Source of the DNA: Acidobacteriaceae bacterium
GTDB lineage: Bacteria; Acidobacteriota; Terriglobia; Terriglobales; Acidobacteriaceae
Length of the DNA stretch: 64,000 bases
NCBI GenBank assembly: GCA_003134995.1
Contig: PLDC01000028.1
Coordinates: 1-64,000 of the forward strand
Reading direction: 5' to 3'
A program made the position numbers and the translations under genes. Within the stretch, counting starts at the first letter, position 1; every line of letters starts with the position of its first letter. The notes below the pieces were generated by a model. The model was not told the origin of the DNA. It worked only from the letters and a program-made list of their open reading frames with translations, and searched no databases. Shown here in pieces: positions 30,147-38,961 of the stretch.

Positions 30147-31391
30147 ATGCGAATCAAGAAGCAGTATTTCGCGCCCATCACCTTGCTCTTGCTTACCGTG
30201 TTGCTTTCGGTCACCCACGCGGTCGCGCAAGAAGGCTCAGCAAGAGAAAAAGTGCTTGTCAGTTTTACAGCCGAGAGCTCTGTCGGCAATACGCCGACTG
30301 GCGCACTGATTTCCGACGGTGCCGGAAATTTTTACGGGGTTAACGGTAACGGGGGCGTGGGGGGCGGAACGGTCTTTGAGATATCTCCCTCGGGCGAAGG
30401 AGGATGGACCGCAAAGTTGATCGATGATCTCCAATCGAACTCGCACTACGACAATGCGCTGGTCATGGATTCGTCCGGGAATCTTTACGGCACCCTCTAT
30501 GCCGGCGGCGCCAATGCCTGTACCGACGGTTACGACGATTACTTGTGCGGTGGGGTTTACGAGTTGTCGCCGAACGGCTCGGGTGCATTCACGGAAAACA
30601 TCCTATGGAACGCCAGCCAGAGGGGAGGGTGGCGACCGTATCACCTGATCATGGGCCCTGATGGAAACCTGTATGGCACCACCTATTGGGGCGGCGATTG
30701 GGGCAGCAACGTGGGAGGGGGAACTGTCTTTGAACTACAGCATACGGGTGAGCAATGGACGCACAGCATATTGTCCACCGGTGACGACTTGCCAGACAGC
30801 CTAGTTTTCGACAAGGCCGGAAACCTCTACGGCACGAACTACTACGGCGATGACTGGGTCGGAGGCGGCGCCCTCTTTGAGTTGAAGAAGACGAACGGCG
30901 GCTGGCAGGAAATCAATTTGTTCGAGTTCAACGCCAGCGGCTCCGGAGCATCGGGGGGATTTGGCCTAAACGGGGTGATCCTCGGCAGCGATGGCAATTT
31001 CTATGGGACGACGGATTCGGGCGGCAACGGACATGGTGTTGTATTCGAGTTGTCGCCGACGTCGGGTGGGGCCACGCAAGAGACCGTTTTGTACACCTTT
31101 CTAGACGGGGGACCAGACGAATACGCCGCTAACCCGCTCCTCGTCGAGTCAGCGGGCAATCTTTATGGCGCTACCTTCGGTGGCGGCCCGGGAGGGTATG
31201 GAACTGTCTTCCAACTCACGCCGTCAGGAAACGGCGCGTGGTCCTATACCCTCCTGCACAGTTTTCCGAGTGACGCTGAGGACGGCAAAAGCCCGAATGG
31301 TTTGCTAGTCGATTCAAAAGGAAATATTTACGGCACAACGGTGGGCGGCGGTACGGCGGGGTTGGGAACGGTGTTTGAGATTACGCCGTAG
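30147..31391 (+). CDS. GloVer-repeat secreted protein 7 (no IPT domain, outlier)
   Basis: 414 residues from ATG 30147 (MRIKKQYFAPITLLLLTVLL signal, GAGGAG upstream); the track's 30090 start is too early. This belongs to a different subtype: repeats have longer strand pairs such as FELSPNGSGAFTENILW and FQLTPSGNGAWSYTLLHSF, no regular FC...C loops, and no IPT domain. Cores are AGNFYGVN, SGNLYGTL, DGNLYGTT, AGNLYGTN, DGNFYGTT, AGNLYGAT and KGNIYGTT, again seven. The protein stops right after GTVFEITP, and the mature N-terminus supplies KVLVSFTAES, the strand expected to close blade 7. That is a typical propeller 'velcro'. A truncated relative of its N-terminus lies at 38.8 kb. Confidence 0.9.
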   Translation: MRIKKQYFAPITLLLLTVLLSVTHAVAQEGSAREKVLVSFTAESSVGNTPTGALISDGAGNFYGVNGNGGVGGGTVFEISPSGEGGWTAKLIDDLQSNSHYDNALVMDSSGNLYGTLYAGGANACTDGYDDYLCGGVYELSPNGSGAFTENILWNASQRGGWRPYHLIMGPDGNLYGTTYWGGDWGSNVGGGTVFELQHTGEQWTHSILSTGDDLPDSLVFDKAGNLYGTNYYGDDWVGGGALFELKKTNGGWQEINLFEFNASGSGASGGFGLNGVILGSDGNFYGTTDSGGNGHGVVFELSPTSGGATQETVLYTFLDGGPDEYAANPLLVESAGNLYGATFGGGPGGYGTVFQLTPSGNGAWSYTLLHSFPSDAEDGKSPNGLLVDSKGNIYGTTVGGGTAGLGTVFEITP

Positions 31392-31460
31392 CCTCAAGAG
31401 GATTTTCACAAGTGCAACAGACGGCGTTCGTTTTGCAGCGCGGATTGCGAGGAGATTGTT

Positions 31461-32951
31461 ATGAAGAATTCTAAATTACAGCTCACCCTTGGCCTTGCAT
31501 TGGCGTGCGTAGTTTTCTCCTTTGGCCTGGCGGTGTGCGCCACGGCACAGACTTATGCCAACCTCGACTACTTCAATAAGCAAGACGGATGGGATGGCGC
31601 CGCCGGACCACTGATCCAGGGGACGGATGGAAACTTTTACGGCGCAACCGTCGTCGGCGGCGCAAACGTCGTCGGCTACGTTTTCGGCGCAGGAAATGTC
31701 TTCCAGTTGTCTCCCGCCGGAGAACTTCGATCGATTTACAGTTTTTGTTCGCAGCCCAACTGCGCTGACGGGCAATATCCGCTGCTGGGTCCCGTCCTCG
31801 CAAGCGACGAACACCTTTACGGAGTGGCGTCGGTGGGTGGAAGCTATGCTGGATCCATATATGGCTCAGGAACGTTTTACAAGCTGACGCTTGGCGGCGA
31901 GTTCACGCTCCTCTATACGTTCTGTCCCACCTCTCCATGCACTGACGGCTCGGGCCCGAACGGAATCATCCTGGGCAGCGACGGGAATTTTTACGGCGCG
32001 ACAGCAGCCGGGGGAGCATTCAGTGGCGGCACGATCTTCAGGATCAGCTCAACCGGCAAGCTCACGGTGTTGCACTCCTTTTGTTCGCTCAGCAATTGTA
32101 AAGATGGCAAAGAACCAAACTACGCGCCAATCCAAGCGAGCAACGGAAACTTTTATGGCACAACGATGGAGGGCGGAACCACGGGAAGCGGCGTCGTTTA
32201 CGAACTGACTCCATCCGGGATCTATACGGTGGTCCACAACTTCTGTTCTCTTGCTGGCTGCGCGGATGGAAGCGAGCCAACAACCTTAGTCCAGGGCACC
32301 GATGGAAATATTTTTGGCACAACTGTGGGAGGCGGCAGCGACGGCTACGGCTGGGGAACTGTATTCGAGATCACATCGACAAATCAATATGTCGTCCTGG
32401 ATAGTTTCGACATCCTGCGGGCCCATCCTTTTGCGGGACTGGCGCTGGCCAACGATGGCAATCTCTACGGAACTACGACCGGCGACGGGACCGGGTCAGG
32501 CATCAACGGCGGAACCATTTACGAGGTCACCCCACAGGGCAGGTATACGCAGCTCTACACGTTCAGCGAATGTAAGGGCGGCTATAACCCATCCGCGCCA
32601 TTGTTTCAGGGCACCGACGGCCTTATCTATGGAACCACTGGCTACGGCGGCTACGTCTCGCCGGATGGCTGCGGTGGCTATGGCACGATCTTCACCCTCG
32701 CGAATGGGCTCAGCCCGCTGGTGCAATCCGTACCCGTGGCTGGCCCCGTCGGGCAGAGCGTCATCATCCTGGGCAACGGTCTGACTGGATCGACCAGCGT
32801 CACCTTCAACGGCGTGGAGGCGGCGTTTACGGTTCAGTCCGATACCTATATTAAGGCGACGGTTCCAACGGGTGCGACGAGCGGCACGGTTTCTGTGGTC
32901 ACGCCATCGGGAACGCTGAACAGCAATCCGCAGTTTGTGGTGAGCAAGTAG
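31461..32951 (+). CDS. GloVer-repeat secreted protein 8 (7 repeats + IPT)
   Basis: 496 residues, signal ending CATAQ. Cores are DGNFYGAT, DEHLYGVA (the usual DGN changed to DEH), DGNFYGAT, NGNFYGTT, DGNIFGTT, DGNLYGTT and DGLIYGTT. Blades 1 and 2 carry longer spacers (GGANVVGYVFGAGNVFQL, GGSYAGSIYGSGTFYKL) than most siblings, which explains the extra length. The blade-6/7 link CKGGYNPSAPLFQGTDG resembles CGSTGYNPVSTLFQGTDG of gene 1, so these two are probably closest relatives. The IPT domain is consensus, ending PQFVVSK. The spacer to gene 9 carries the same CATTGATCGAACAAAT block found before gene 5. Confidence 0.9.
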   Translation: MKNSKLQLTLGLALACVVFSFGLAVCATAQTYANLDYFNKQDGWDGAAGPLIQGTDGNFYGATVVGGANVVGYVFGAGNVFQLSPAGELRSIYSFCSQPNCADGQYPLLGPVLASDEHLYGVASVGGSYAGSIYGSGTFYKLTLGGEFTLLYTFCPTSPCTDGSGPNGIILGSDGNFYGATAAGGAFSGGTIFRISSTGKLTVLHSFCSLSNCKDGKEPNYAPIQASNGNFYGTTMEGGTTGSGVVYELTPSGIYTVVHNFCSLAGCADGSEPTTLVQGTDGNIFGTTVGGGSDGYGWGTVFEITSTNQYVVLDSFDILRAHPFAGLALANDGNLYGTTTGDGTGSGINGGTIYEVTPQGRYTQLYTFSECKGGYNPSAPLFQGTDGLIYGTTGYGGYVSPDGCGGYGTIFTLANGLSPLVQSVPVAGPVGQSVIILGNGLTGSTSVTFNGVEAAFTVQSDTYIKATVPTGATSGTVSVVTPSGTLNSNPQFVVSK

Positions 32952-33007
32952 TTGTTTGCGACTCATTCTTATTTCGCATTGATCGAACAAATCAGGGAGA
33001 GATTTCG

Positions 33008-34429
33008 ATGAAGAATTCCAAAGCTTTGCTTAACCTTGGCGTTGCACTGGCGTGTGCGGCCTTCATCTTCAGCCTGGCGGCGCGCGCCCAGGCACAGACC
33101 CTTTCCTACCTTGCCGACTTCGATGGTACGAACGGCTTCGGGCCCTTTGGTGGGGTGATCCAGGCGACGGACGGAAACTTTTACGGAACGACGACCAATG
33201 GCGGCGGTCATGGGTATGGGAACGTCTACCGCATAACACCGAGCGGAGAGATCACCTCGATTTACGATTTTTGCAAACGGCCCAATTGCGCCGACGGCGC
33301 AACTCCCGAGTCGGCTCCAGTGCTCGGAAGTGACGGCAACCTTTACGGTACGACCAATGGGTTCGCCTACGGCGGATACGGAACGGTATACAAGATGACG
33401 CTGAGCGGCGAACTTACGACCCTTTATACGTTCTGCTCGCTCGCGGAATGCGCCGACGGCTCGGTGCCAAACGGTCTCATGCAGGCCAGCGACGGGAACT
33501 TTTACGGCACAACATTCTCGGGAGGAAATTCCAACGCGGGCACGATCTTCAAGATCACCCCGGCCGGCCAGTTCACATCGCTCTACAGCTTTTGTTCGCT
33601 GGCGAATTGCGCAGATGGCAATAGTCCGGTCTATTCGCCGATCGAGGGCAGCGATGGAAACCTCTATGGCGCGGCGTGGGAATACCAGGGGGGAGGTGTC
33701 TTATACAGATTCACGCTGGCGGGAAACTATAAGGCCCTCTACAGCTTCTGCAGGGGGATCTTTTGCTCCGGCGGCTCGGGGCCGCTGGCGTTGGTGCAGG
33801 ATGGCAATGGAAATTTCTTTGGCACGACCCAGTATGGTGGCGGCAGCGACGACGTGGGAACCCTATTTGAACTCACAGCGAAGCAACAATTCATCAACCT
33901 GCACAACTTCGACAAAACTGATGGAGCCTACCCCAGTGCAGGATTGACGCTGGCCAGCGACGGCAATCTGTATGGAGCGACAGTAGAGGGTGGGCCGGCT
34001 GACGCGGGAACTATTTTTGAGATCACCACAGCGGGTACGTTCAGAACGCTCTATACATTCGCACATCCTTATGCCTTCAACCCGACTGGGCCGCTTTTTC
34101 AAGGCACCGATGGAAGTTTCTACGGAGCCACCCCCGGCGGCAATGGCGACGGCCCCCTGGGCACGGTCTTCAAATTCTCGAATGGCCTGGGCCAGTCGGT
34201 AGAAACCGCACCGGGGGCGGGCGCAGTCGGAAAAAGCGTTCTCATCCTCGGCAACGGGCTGACCGGATCTAGCAGCGTCACTTTCAACGGCGTGGCGGCG
34301 GCGTTCGCGGTGGAGTCCGATACCTACATTAAGGCGACTGTTCCAACGGGCGCGACGACCGGGACGGTTTCTGTAGTCACGCCTTTGGGAACGCTGAATA
34401 GTAATCCGCAATTTGTGGTGACGAAGTAA
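33008..34429 (+). CDS. GloVer-repeat secreted protein 9 (7 repeats + IPT)
   Basis: 473 residues, GGGAGAGATTTCGATG leader. Cores are DGNFYGTT, DGNLYGTT, DGNFYGTT, DGNLYGAA, NGNFFGTT, DGNLYGAT and DGSFYGAT. Cys loops are FCKRPNCADG, FCSLAECADG, FCSLANCADG and FCRGIFCSGG. Blade 5/6 is joined by NFDKTDGAYP. The IPT domain is consensus except GQSVETAPGAG at its entry and PLGTLNSNPQFVVTK at its end. The 99-bp gap to gene 10 contains a GC-rich palindrome (CCGAGCGAAGCGAGCG) related to the REP elements elsewhere in the window. Confidence 0.9.
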   Translation: MKNSKALLNLGVALACAAFIFSLAARAQAQTLSYLADFDGTNGFGPFGGVIQATDGNFYGTTTNGGGHGYGNVYRITPSGEITSIYDFCKRPNCADGATPESAPVLGSDGNLYGTTNGFAYGGYGTVYKMTLSGELTTLYTFCSLAECADGSVPNGLMQASDGNFYGTTFSGGNSNAGTIFKITPAGQFTSLYSFCSLANCADGNSPVYSPIEGSDGNLYGAAWEYQGGGVLYRFTLAGNYKALYSFCRGIFCSGGSGPLALVQDGNGNFFGTTQYGGGSDDVGTLFELTAKQQFINLHNFDKTDGAYPSAGLTLASDGNLYGATVEGGPADAGTIFEITTAGTFRTLYTFAHPYAFNPTGPLFQGTDGSFYGATPGGNGDGPLGTVFKFSNGLGQSVETAPGAGAVGKSVLILGNGLTGSSSVTFNGVAAAFAVESDTYIKATVPTGATTGTVSVVTPLGTLNSNPQFVVTK

Positions 34430-34528
34430 TGATTGCACGTAGGGGCGGACGCATTCGTCTTGTCCGAGCGAAGCGAGCGCCCGCTAATTCCTGCGCTGCC
34501 TGACCGCGCACCTTAGGAGGACACTTCG

Positions 34529-35956
34529 ATGAGAGGTTCGAAATCTTTGCTGACCCTTGGCCTTGCGCTAGCGTGTGCGGCTATCACCTTTAGCTTGGCG
34601 GTGTGCGCGCAGGCGCAAGTCCTGCACACCGTGGGCGTCTTTGACGGCTCGAACGGTAACGGACCGTATTCATCTGTGGTCCAGGGGCCGGATGGGAATA
34701 TTTATGGCACAACTGACTCCGGCGGCAACGACACTCAGTCCGGCACTCTCTTTCGCTTAACACCCTCCGGGGAGGTCACCGATCTTTACAATTTCTGCTC
34801 TCTGGCTAAATGTGCCGACGGATGGGGTCCCGATGCGGCTCCCGTGGTGGGAATCGACGGAAACCTTTACGGAGTAGTTCAGGGAGGCGGAACCGGCCAA
34901 TTAGGGACATTTTACAGAATGACGCTTGATGGCGAATTTACCACCCTCTATACCTTTTGCCCCACTCGTCCCTGCACCGGGGGCGGCGCCCCGACCGGAA
35001 TCATCCTGGGCGGCGACGGGAATTTCTACGGCACCACAGACGGAGGGGGCAATGACTCCGGCTCCGGCACGATTTTCTCTATCAGTCCAACCGGCCAGTT
35101 CAAGCTGCTTTACACCTTTTGCTCGCTTACGCCGAATTGCCTCGATGGCACAAGGGCATTCTACCCGCCAATCCTGGGCAGTGACGGCAACCTTTATGGC
35201 GTAACCTGGGCCGGCGGAAGCCTGGGGGGCGGGGTCTTATACGAACTAACTCCTTCGGGAACTTATACCGTGCTTTACAACTTCTGTGATACAGACTTGG
35301 GCTGTTCCGGCATTGGAGAGCCCTACTACGTAGTGCGGGACGCCAATGGCAACTTCTTCGGCACAACTGAGTACAACGCCGAGGGGCGTGGGTACGGAAG
35401 CGTGTTTGAGTTCACGTCGACCAATCAACTGCTGGTGCTGCACAATTTCGATGACGACAACGACTGGCCCTACACAGGACTGACGATTGCCAATGACGGC
35501 AATGTCTACGGGGTGTTTGGATATGACACCAAGGCTAGCGGATCGATTTTCAAGGTGACTCCGGCGGGTGTTTACAGCAGGGTCTATTCCTTCTTCGGCA
35601 CGGCCGCTCCACCCGTTGGTCCGCTCTTTCAGGGCACCGATGGAAGTTTTTATGGAGTTACTCCCTACGGCCCCGGCGACTTTGATGGCGAAGTTTTCAG
35701 ATTCTCGAACGGCCTCAGCCCGCTGGTGGAAACTGTGCCCGTGATGGGCCCGGTCGGGCAGAGCGTCCTCATCCTGGGCAACGGCTTGACTGGATCTACC
35801 AGCGTCACCTTCAACGGCGTGGCGGCGGCGTTCACCGTGGAGTCCGACACTTACATCTCAGCGACGGTTCCTTCGGGCGCGACTACGGGAGCGGTTTCCG
35901 TGGTCACTCCGAGTGGAACGCTTAAAGGTAGTCCGCAGTTTGTGGTGACCAAGTAG
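34529..35956 (+). CDS. GloVer-repeat secreted protein 10 (7 repeats + IPT)
   Basis: 475 residues, TAGGAGGACACTTCGATG leader. Cores are DGNIYGTT, DGNLYGVV, DGNFYGTT, DGNLYGVT, NGNFFGTT, DGNVYGVF and DGSFYGVT. It pairs with gene 5 in blades 1, 2, 5 and 6 and with gene 4 in blade 3 (GSGTIFSISPTGQFKLLYTFCSL). Cys loops are FCSLAKCADG, FCPTRPCTGG and FCSLTPNCLDG. The IPT domain is consensus but with YISATVPSG and a KGSPQFVVTK end. Gene 11's leader begins directly at its stop codon. Confidence 0.9.
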   Translation: MRGSKSLLTLGLALACAAITFSLAVCAQAQVLHTVGVFDGSNGNGPYSSVVQGPDGNIYGTTDSGGNDTQSGTLFRLTPSGEVTDLYNFCSLAKCADGWGPDAAPVVGIDGNLYGVVQGGGTGQLGTFYRMTLDGEFTTLYTFCPTRPCTGGGAPTGIILGGDGNFYGTTDGGGNDSGSGTIFSISPTGQFKLLYTFCSLTPNCLDGTRAFYPPILGSDGNLYGVTWAGGSLGGGVLYELTPSGTYTVLYNFCDTDLGCSGIGEPYYVVRDANGNFFGTTEYNAEGRGYGSVFEFTSTNQLLVLHNFDDDNDWPYTGLTIANDGNVYGVFGYDTKASGSIFKVTPAGVYSRVYSFFGTAAPPVGPLFQGTDGSFYGVTPYGPGDFDGEVFRFSNGLSPLVETVPVMGPVGQSVLILGNGLTGSTSVTFNGVAAAFTVESDTYISATVPSGATTGAVSVVTPSGTLKGSPQFVVTK

Positions 35957-36034
35957 TTGTTGCGGCGATTTACTGACCCTGATTTTGTTGTGAGACAAAT
36001 TGATGTTTGGCGCAAAGCCATTAAGGAGCATTCC

Positions 36035-37267
36035 ATGCATTCTCCCTCGCGTAGTCTCTCTGCTCTTGCCGCGGTTGTTTTGATCACATTGGTCGCGTTG
36101 CCGCTCGCCGCTTCGGCGCAGGACTTCGCAGTTTTGCAGAACTTCAACGTTACGAACGGCGACGATCCGCTTACGCCGCCAATTCTGGCGAGCGACGGCA
36201 ATCTATACGGCGCTACTGGGCATGGCGGCGCAAATGCGACCGGCCTGATTTACAAGCTCACGCCTCAGAATGAACTCACCACTCTCTACGCTTTCTGCTC
36301 CCACACCAACTGCGCCGACGGTTCTGATCCGGCGAGCGGTCCTTTCCAGGGCAGCGACGGTAATCTCTACGGAACTACATCCTACGGCGGAGCTAATGGC
36401 TTCGGCGTAGTGTACAAACTCACGCTGAGCGGCAAACTCACGGTGCTGCACAGTTTTTGCCAATGTGACGACGGGTGGTATTCAGACGGCTTAGTTGCGG
36501 ACGCCAAGGGCGGTTTCTATGGCACCACCCTCGAAGGCGGCTCGCATCAGTACGGAACCATCTTTCACCTCACCGGGCAGGGCAAGCTGAGCACGCTCTA
36601 CAACTTCTGCGACTCGCAAGCAAACTGCATCAACGCCTACGACAACAGCGCACCTCAGCCGCTGATCCTCGGGATCGACGGCAACGTCTACGGCATCACC
36701 AATACAGGCGGGCAATACTCCTATCCATGCTCGGCGGGCGGCTGCGGAACGGTCTTCAAGATCACGCCGCAAGGAGAATTCAGCATCGTCTACAGCTTCT
36801 GCAGCCTCACCAACTGCGCCGACGGCGGCCAGCCCGCAGGGCTGATTCAGGCTTCCGACGGAAACTTCTATGGCACGACGAGCCTCGGCGGCTCTGAGGC
36901 TTCCGGCGGCGGTACGGTCTTCCAACTCACAACCAGCGGCGTGCTGAAGACTCTACACAGCTTCTCCGCGGCCAAGGATGGAACCTCAGGCTATGCCCCG
37001 TACGACCTGATCCAGGCCAGCAACGGAACCTTGTACGGCACCACCATTTTCGGCGGCAACGAAGACCAGACATGCAAGAACCTGGGATGCGGCACCGTTT
37101 TTTCGGTGACCACGTCGGGCGCTTTCGAATCGCTGCACAATTTCGATGCCTCCGACGGCTATGTGCCCGTAGGGTTGGTACAGGCTTCGGACACTACGCT
37201 CAGTGGGACCACATCTTTCGGCGGCGCCCACAACGGCGGCGTTATTTTCAGCCTGAACTTGAACTAG
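36035..37267 (+). CDS. GloVer-repeat secreted protein 11 (no IPT domain)
   Basis: 410 residues from ATG 36035 (MHSPSRSLSALAAVVLITLV signal, AAGGAG 8 nt upstream). The track start at 35957 is a TTG just after gene 10's stop and is rejected. Cores are DGNLYGAT, DGNLYGTT, KGGFYGTT, DGNVYGIT, DGNFYGTT, NGTLYGTT and the degenerate DTTLSGTT. Cys loops FCSHTNCADG, FCQCDDG and FCSLTNCADG link it to the main subtype, but it ends at GGVIFSLNLN without an IPT domain. As in gene 7, the C-terminal strand can pair with the N-terminal FAVLQNFNV strand to close the ring. Confidence 0.9.
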   Translation: MHSPSRSLSALAAVVLITLVALPLAASAQDFAVLQNFNVTNGDDPLTPPILASDGNLYGATGHGGANATGLIYKLTPQNELTTLYAFCSHTNCADGSDPASGPFQGSDGNLYGTTSYGGANGFGVVYKLTLSGKLTVLHSFCQCDDGWYSDGLVADAKGGFYGTTLEGGSHQYGTIFHLTGQGKLSTLYNFCDSQANCINAYDNSAPQPLILGIDGNVYGITNTGGQYSYPCSAGGCGTVFKITPQGEFSIVYSFCSLTNCADGGQPAGLIQASDGNFYGTTSLGGSEASGGGTVFQLTTSGVLKTLHSFSAAKDGTSGYAPYDLIQASNGTLYGTTIFGGNEDQTCKNLGCGTVFSVTTSGAFESLHNFDASDGYVPVGLVQASDTTLSGTTSFGGAHNGGVIFSLNLN

Positions 37268-37322
37268 AGGTTGCAGCGGGAAAAGTCTAGGACCTGTTGA
37301 TCCACATTAGGGGGATATTTCG

Positions 37323-38765
37323 ATGAAACGCTCCAAAGCTTTGCTGACTCTTGGCCTTGCTGTCGCGTGCGCGGCCATTACCTTCGCCTTGGCGGCTGGC
37401 GCCCAGGCACAGACCTTCTCCTACTTCACCAACTTCAGCGCCAGAGACGGGGGCTCGTCGGTGATGCAGGCGACAGACGGCAACCTTTATATGGGTGGCG
37501 GCCCCGGCGCGTACGGCCGAGGGGCCATCCTGCGAGTGACGCCCTCCGGAGGGTTCAACGTCTTATACAGTTTCTGCTCTCAGCGCGGCTGCCCAGACGG
37601 GTATGGTCCCTCTACTCCCATTCTTGGAAGCGACGGGAACTTTTACGGGACGACGGAAGCCGGCGGCAACCGTTTCGGTGGAGGAACGGTTTTTAAGATG
37701 ACCCTCCACGGCCAGCTCACGACGCTCTACTCATTCTGCACCACGAACGAATGCCCCGATGGCGCCGAACCGGGAGGAATCATTCAGGCTAGCGACGGGA
37801 ATCTTTACGGGATAACGATCGGCGCCGCATTGCAGGATTCAGGCACGCTTTTCCGGATCAATCCCACGACGGGTGAGTTCACGACGCTGCACTATTTCTG
37901 TTCGGCGGTGAATTGCGTGGATGGTTACGAACAATCGACGCCCATCCAGGGCATCGACGGCAACTTGTATGGAACCACACTTCTGGGAGGAGCAAACGGA
38001 GGTGGTGGCGTCCTCTATAAGCTAACCCTCGATGGCCAGTACACCATCCTCTATAACTTCTGCTCTCTTTCTCAATGCGCGGACGGCGGTGGGCCCACTG
38101 GGCTCGTGCAGGATGCCGAGGGGAATTTTTTTGGCACAACGGAGGGGGGTGGCGAAGATGGATATGGAACCGTGTTCGAGTTTACGACTACCCACCAAGA
38201 GATCGTCTTGGACAACTTTGACTACGTTCGCGGCGATCCGTGGGGATCGTTGACTTTGGCCAATGATGGCAATTTCTACGGAACGAGTGGAGGCGACGGG
38301 AGCCTCCAGGACGGCGGAACTGTCTTTAAGGTGACTCCGGCCGGTGAGATCACATTTCTGACTGTCTTTGGACCATGTGCCGATGATAGCGGTCGCTACC
38401 CGGGTGGGATCGTCTTTGAGAGTACGTCTGGAACTCTCTACGGAGTCACTTCCTACGGCAACAGCCTCGGCGACTGCAATAACAATGGCTTCGGCTATGG
38501 CACGATCTTCCAAGTCTCGGGCCTGAGTTCGCTGGTGGAGACCGCACCGCTGGCCGGCCCAGTCGGCCAGAGCGTCATCATTCTTGGCAACGGGCTGACG
38601 GGATCGACGAGCGTCACCTTCAACGGCGTGGAGGCGGAGTTCACGGTTGAGTCCGATACCTACATCAAAGCAACGGTTCCGGCGGGGGCGACTACTGGAG
38701 TGGTTTCTGTTGTTACACGGTTGGGAACACTTAAGAGCAATCCGCAGTTTGTGGTGAGCAAGTAG
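37323..38765 (+). CDS. GloVer-repeat secreted protein 12 (7 repeats + IPT)
   Basis: 480 residues, TAGGGGGATATTTCGATG leader. Blade 1 reads DGNLYMGGGPGAYGRGAILR, shared only with gene 3. Other cores are DGNFYGTT, DGNLYGIT, DGNLYGTT, EGNFFGTT, DGNFYGTS and SGTLYGVT. Cys loops are FCSQRGCPDG, FCTTNECPDG, FCSAVNCVDG and FCSLSQCADG, nearly one-to-one with gene 3, which confirms the pairing over the whole length. The IPT domain is consensus with a VTRLGTLKSNPQFVVSK end. A 35-codon relic follows 44 bp after its stop. Confidence 0.9.
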   Translation: MKRSKALLTLGLAVACAAITFALAAGAQAQTFSYFTNFSARDGGSSVMQATDGNLYMGGGPGAYGRGAILRVTPSGGFNVLYSFCSQRGCPDGYGPSTPILGSDGNFYGTTEAGGNRFGGGTVFKMTLHGQLTTLYSFCTTNECPDGAEPGGIIQASDGNLYGITIGAALQDSGTLFRINPTTGEFTTLHYFCSAVNCVDGYEQSTPIQGIDGNLYGTTLLGGANGGGGVLYKLTLDGQYTILYNFCSLSQCADGGGPTGLVQDAEGNFFGTTEGGGEDGYGTVFEFTTTHQEIVLDNFDYVRGDPWGSLTLANDGNFYGTSGGDGSLQDGGTVFKVTPAGEITFLTVFGPCADDSGRYPGGIVFESTSGTLYGVTSYGNSLGDCNNNGFGYGTIFQVSGLSSLVETAPLAGPVGQSVIILGNGLTGSTSVTFNGVEAEFTVESDTYIKATVPAGATTGVVSVVTRLGTLKSNPQFVVSK

Positions 38766-38809
38766 TTGTTCGCGGTTGATCGGCGCGAAGGCGCCGAAGG
38801 AGATTCTTT

Positions 38810-38917
38810 ATGAAACGCAAGAAGCAGTTCCTCACACCCATCGCGTTGTTTCTGGTGACCGTTTTGATTGCGGTTGCACACCTTAAGACCTTTCCTGAAG
38901 GGATTTCAAAATTTTGA
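38810..38917 (+). pseudogene. truncated GloVer gene relic (signal peptide only)
   Basis: An ATG at 38810 with AAGGAG 7 nt upstream opens a 35-codon frame starting MKRKKQFLTPIALFLVTVLI. This matches the start of gene 7 (MRIKKQYFAPITLLLLTVLL), after which the frame turns into unrelated sequence and stops. Gene 13 begins 44 bp later. The simplest reading is a deletion that removed the body of a gene-7-type paralogue and left its ribosome site and signal peptide. It is too short for the ORF track. A functional small peptide cannot be excluded. Confidence 0.7.
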
Positions 38918-38961
38918 TCGGATGCAATTGGCTTTGCAGCGCGCAGCACGAGGACATTTCG

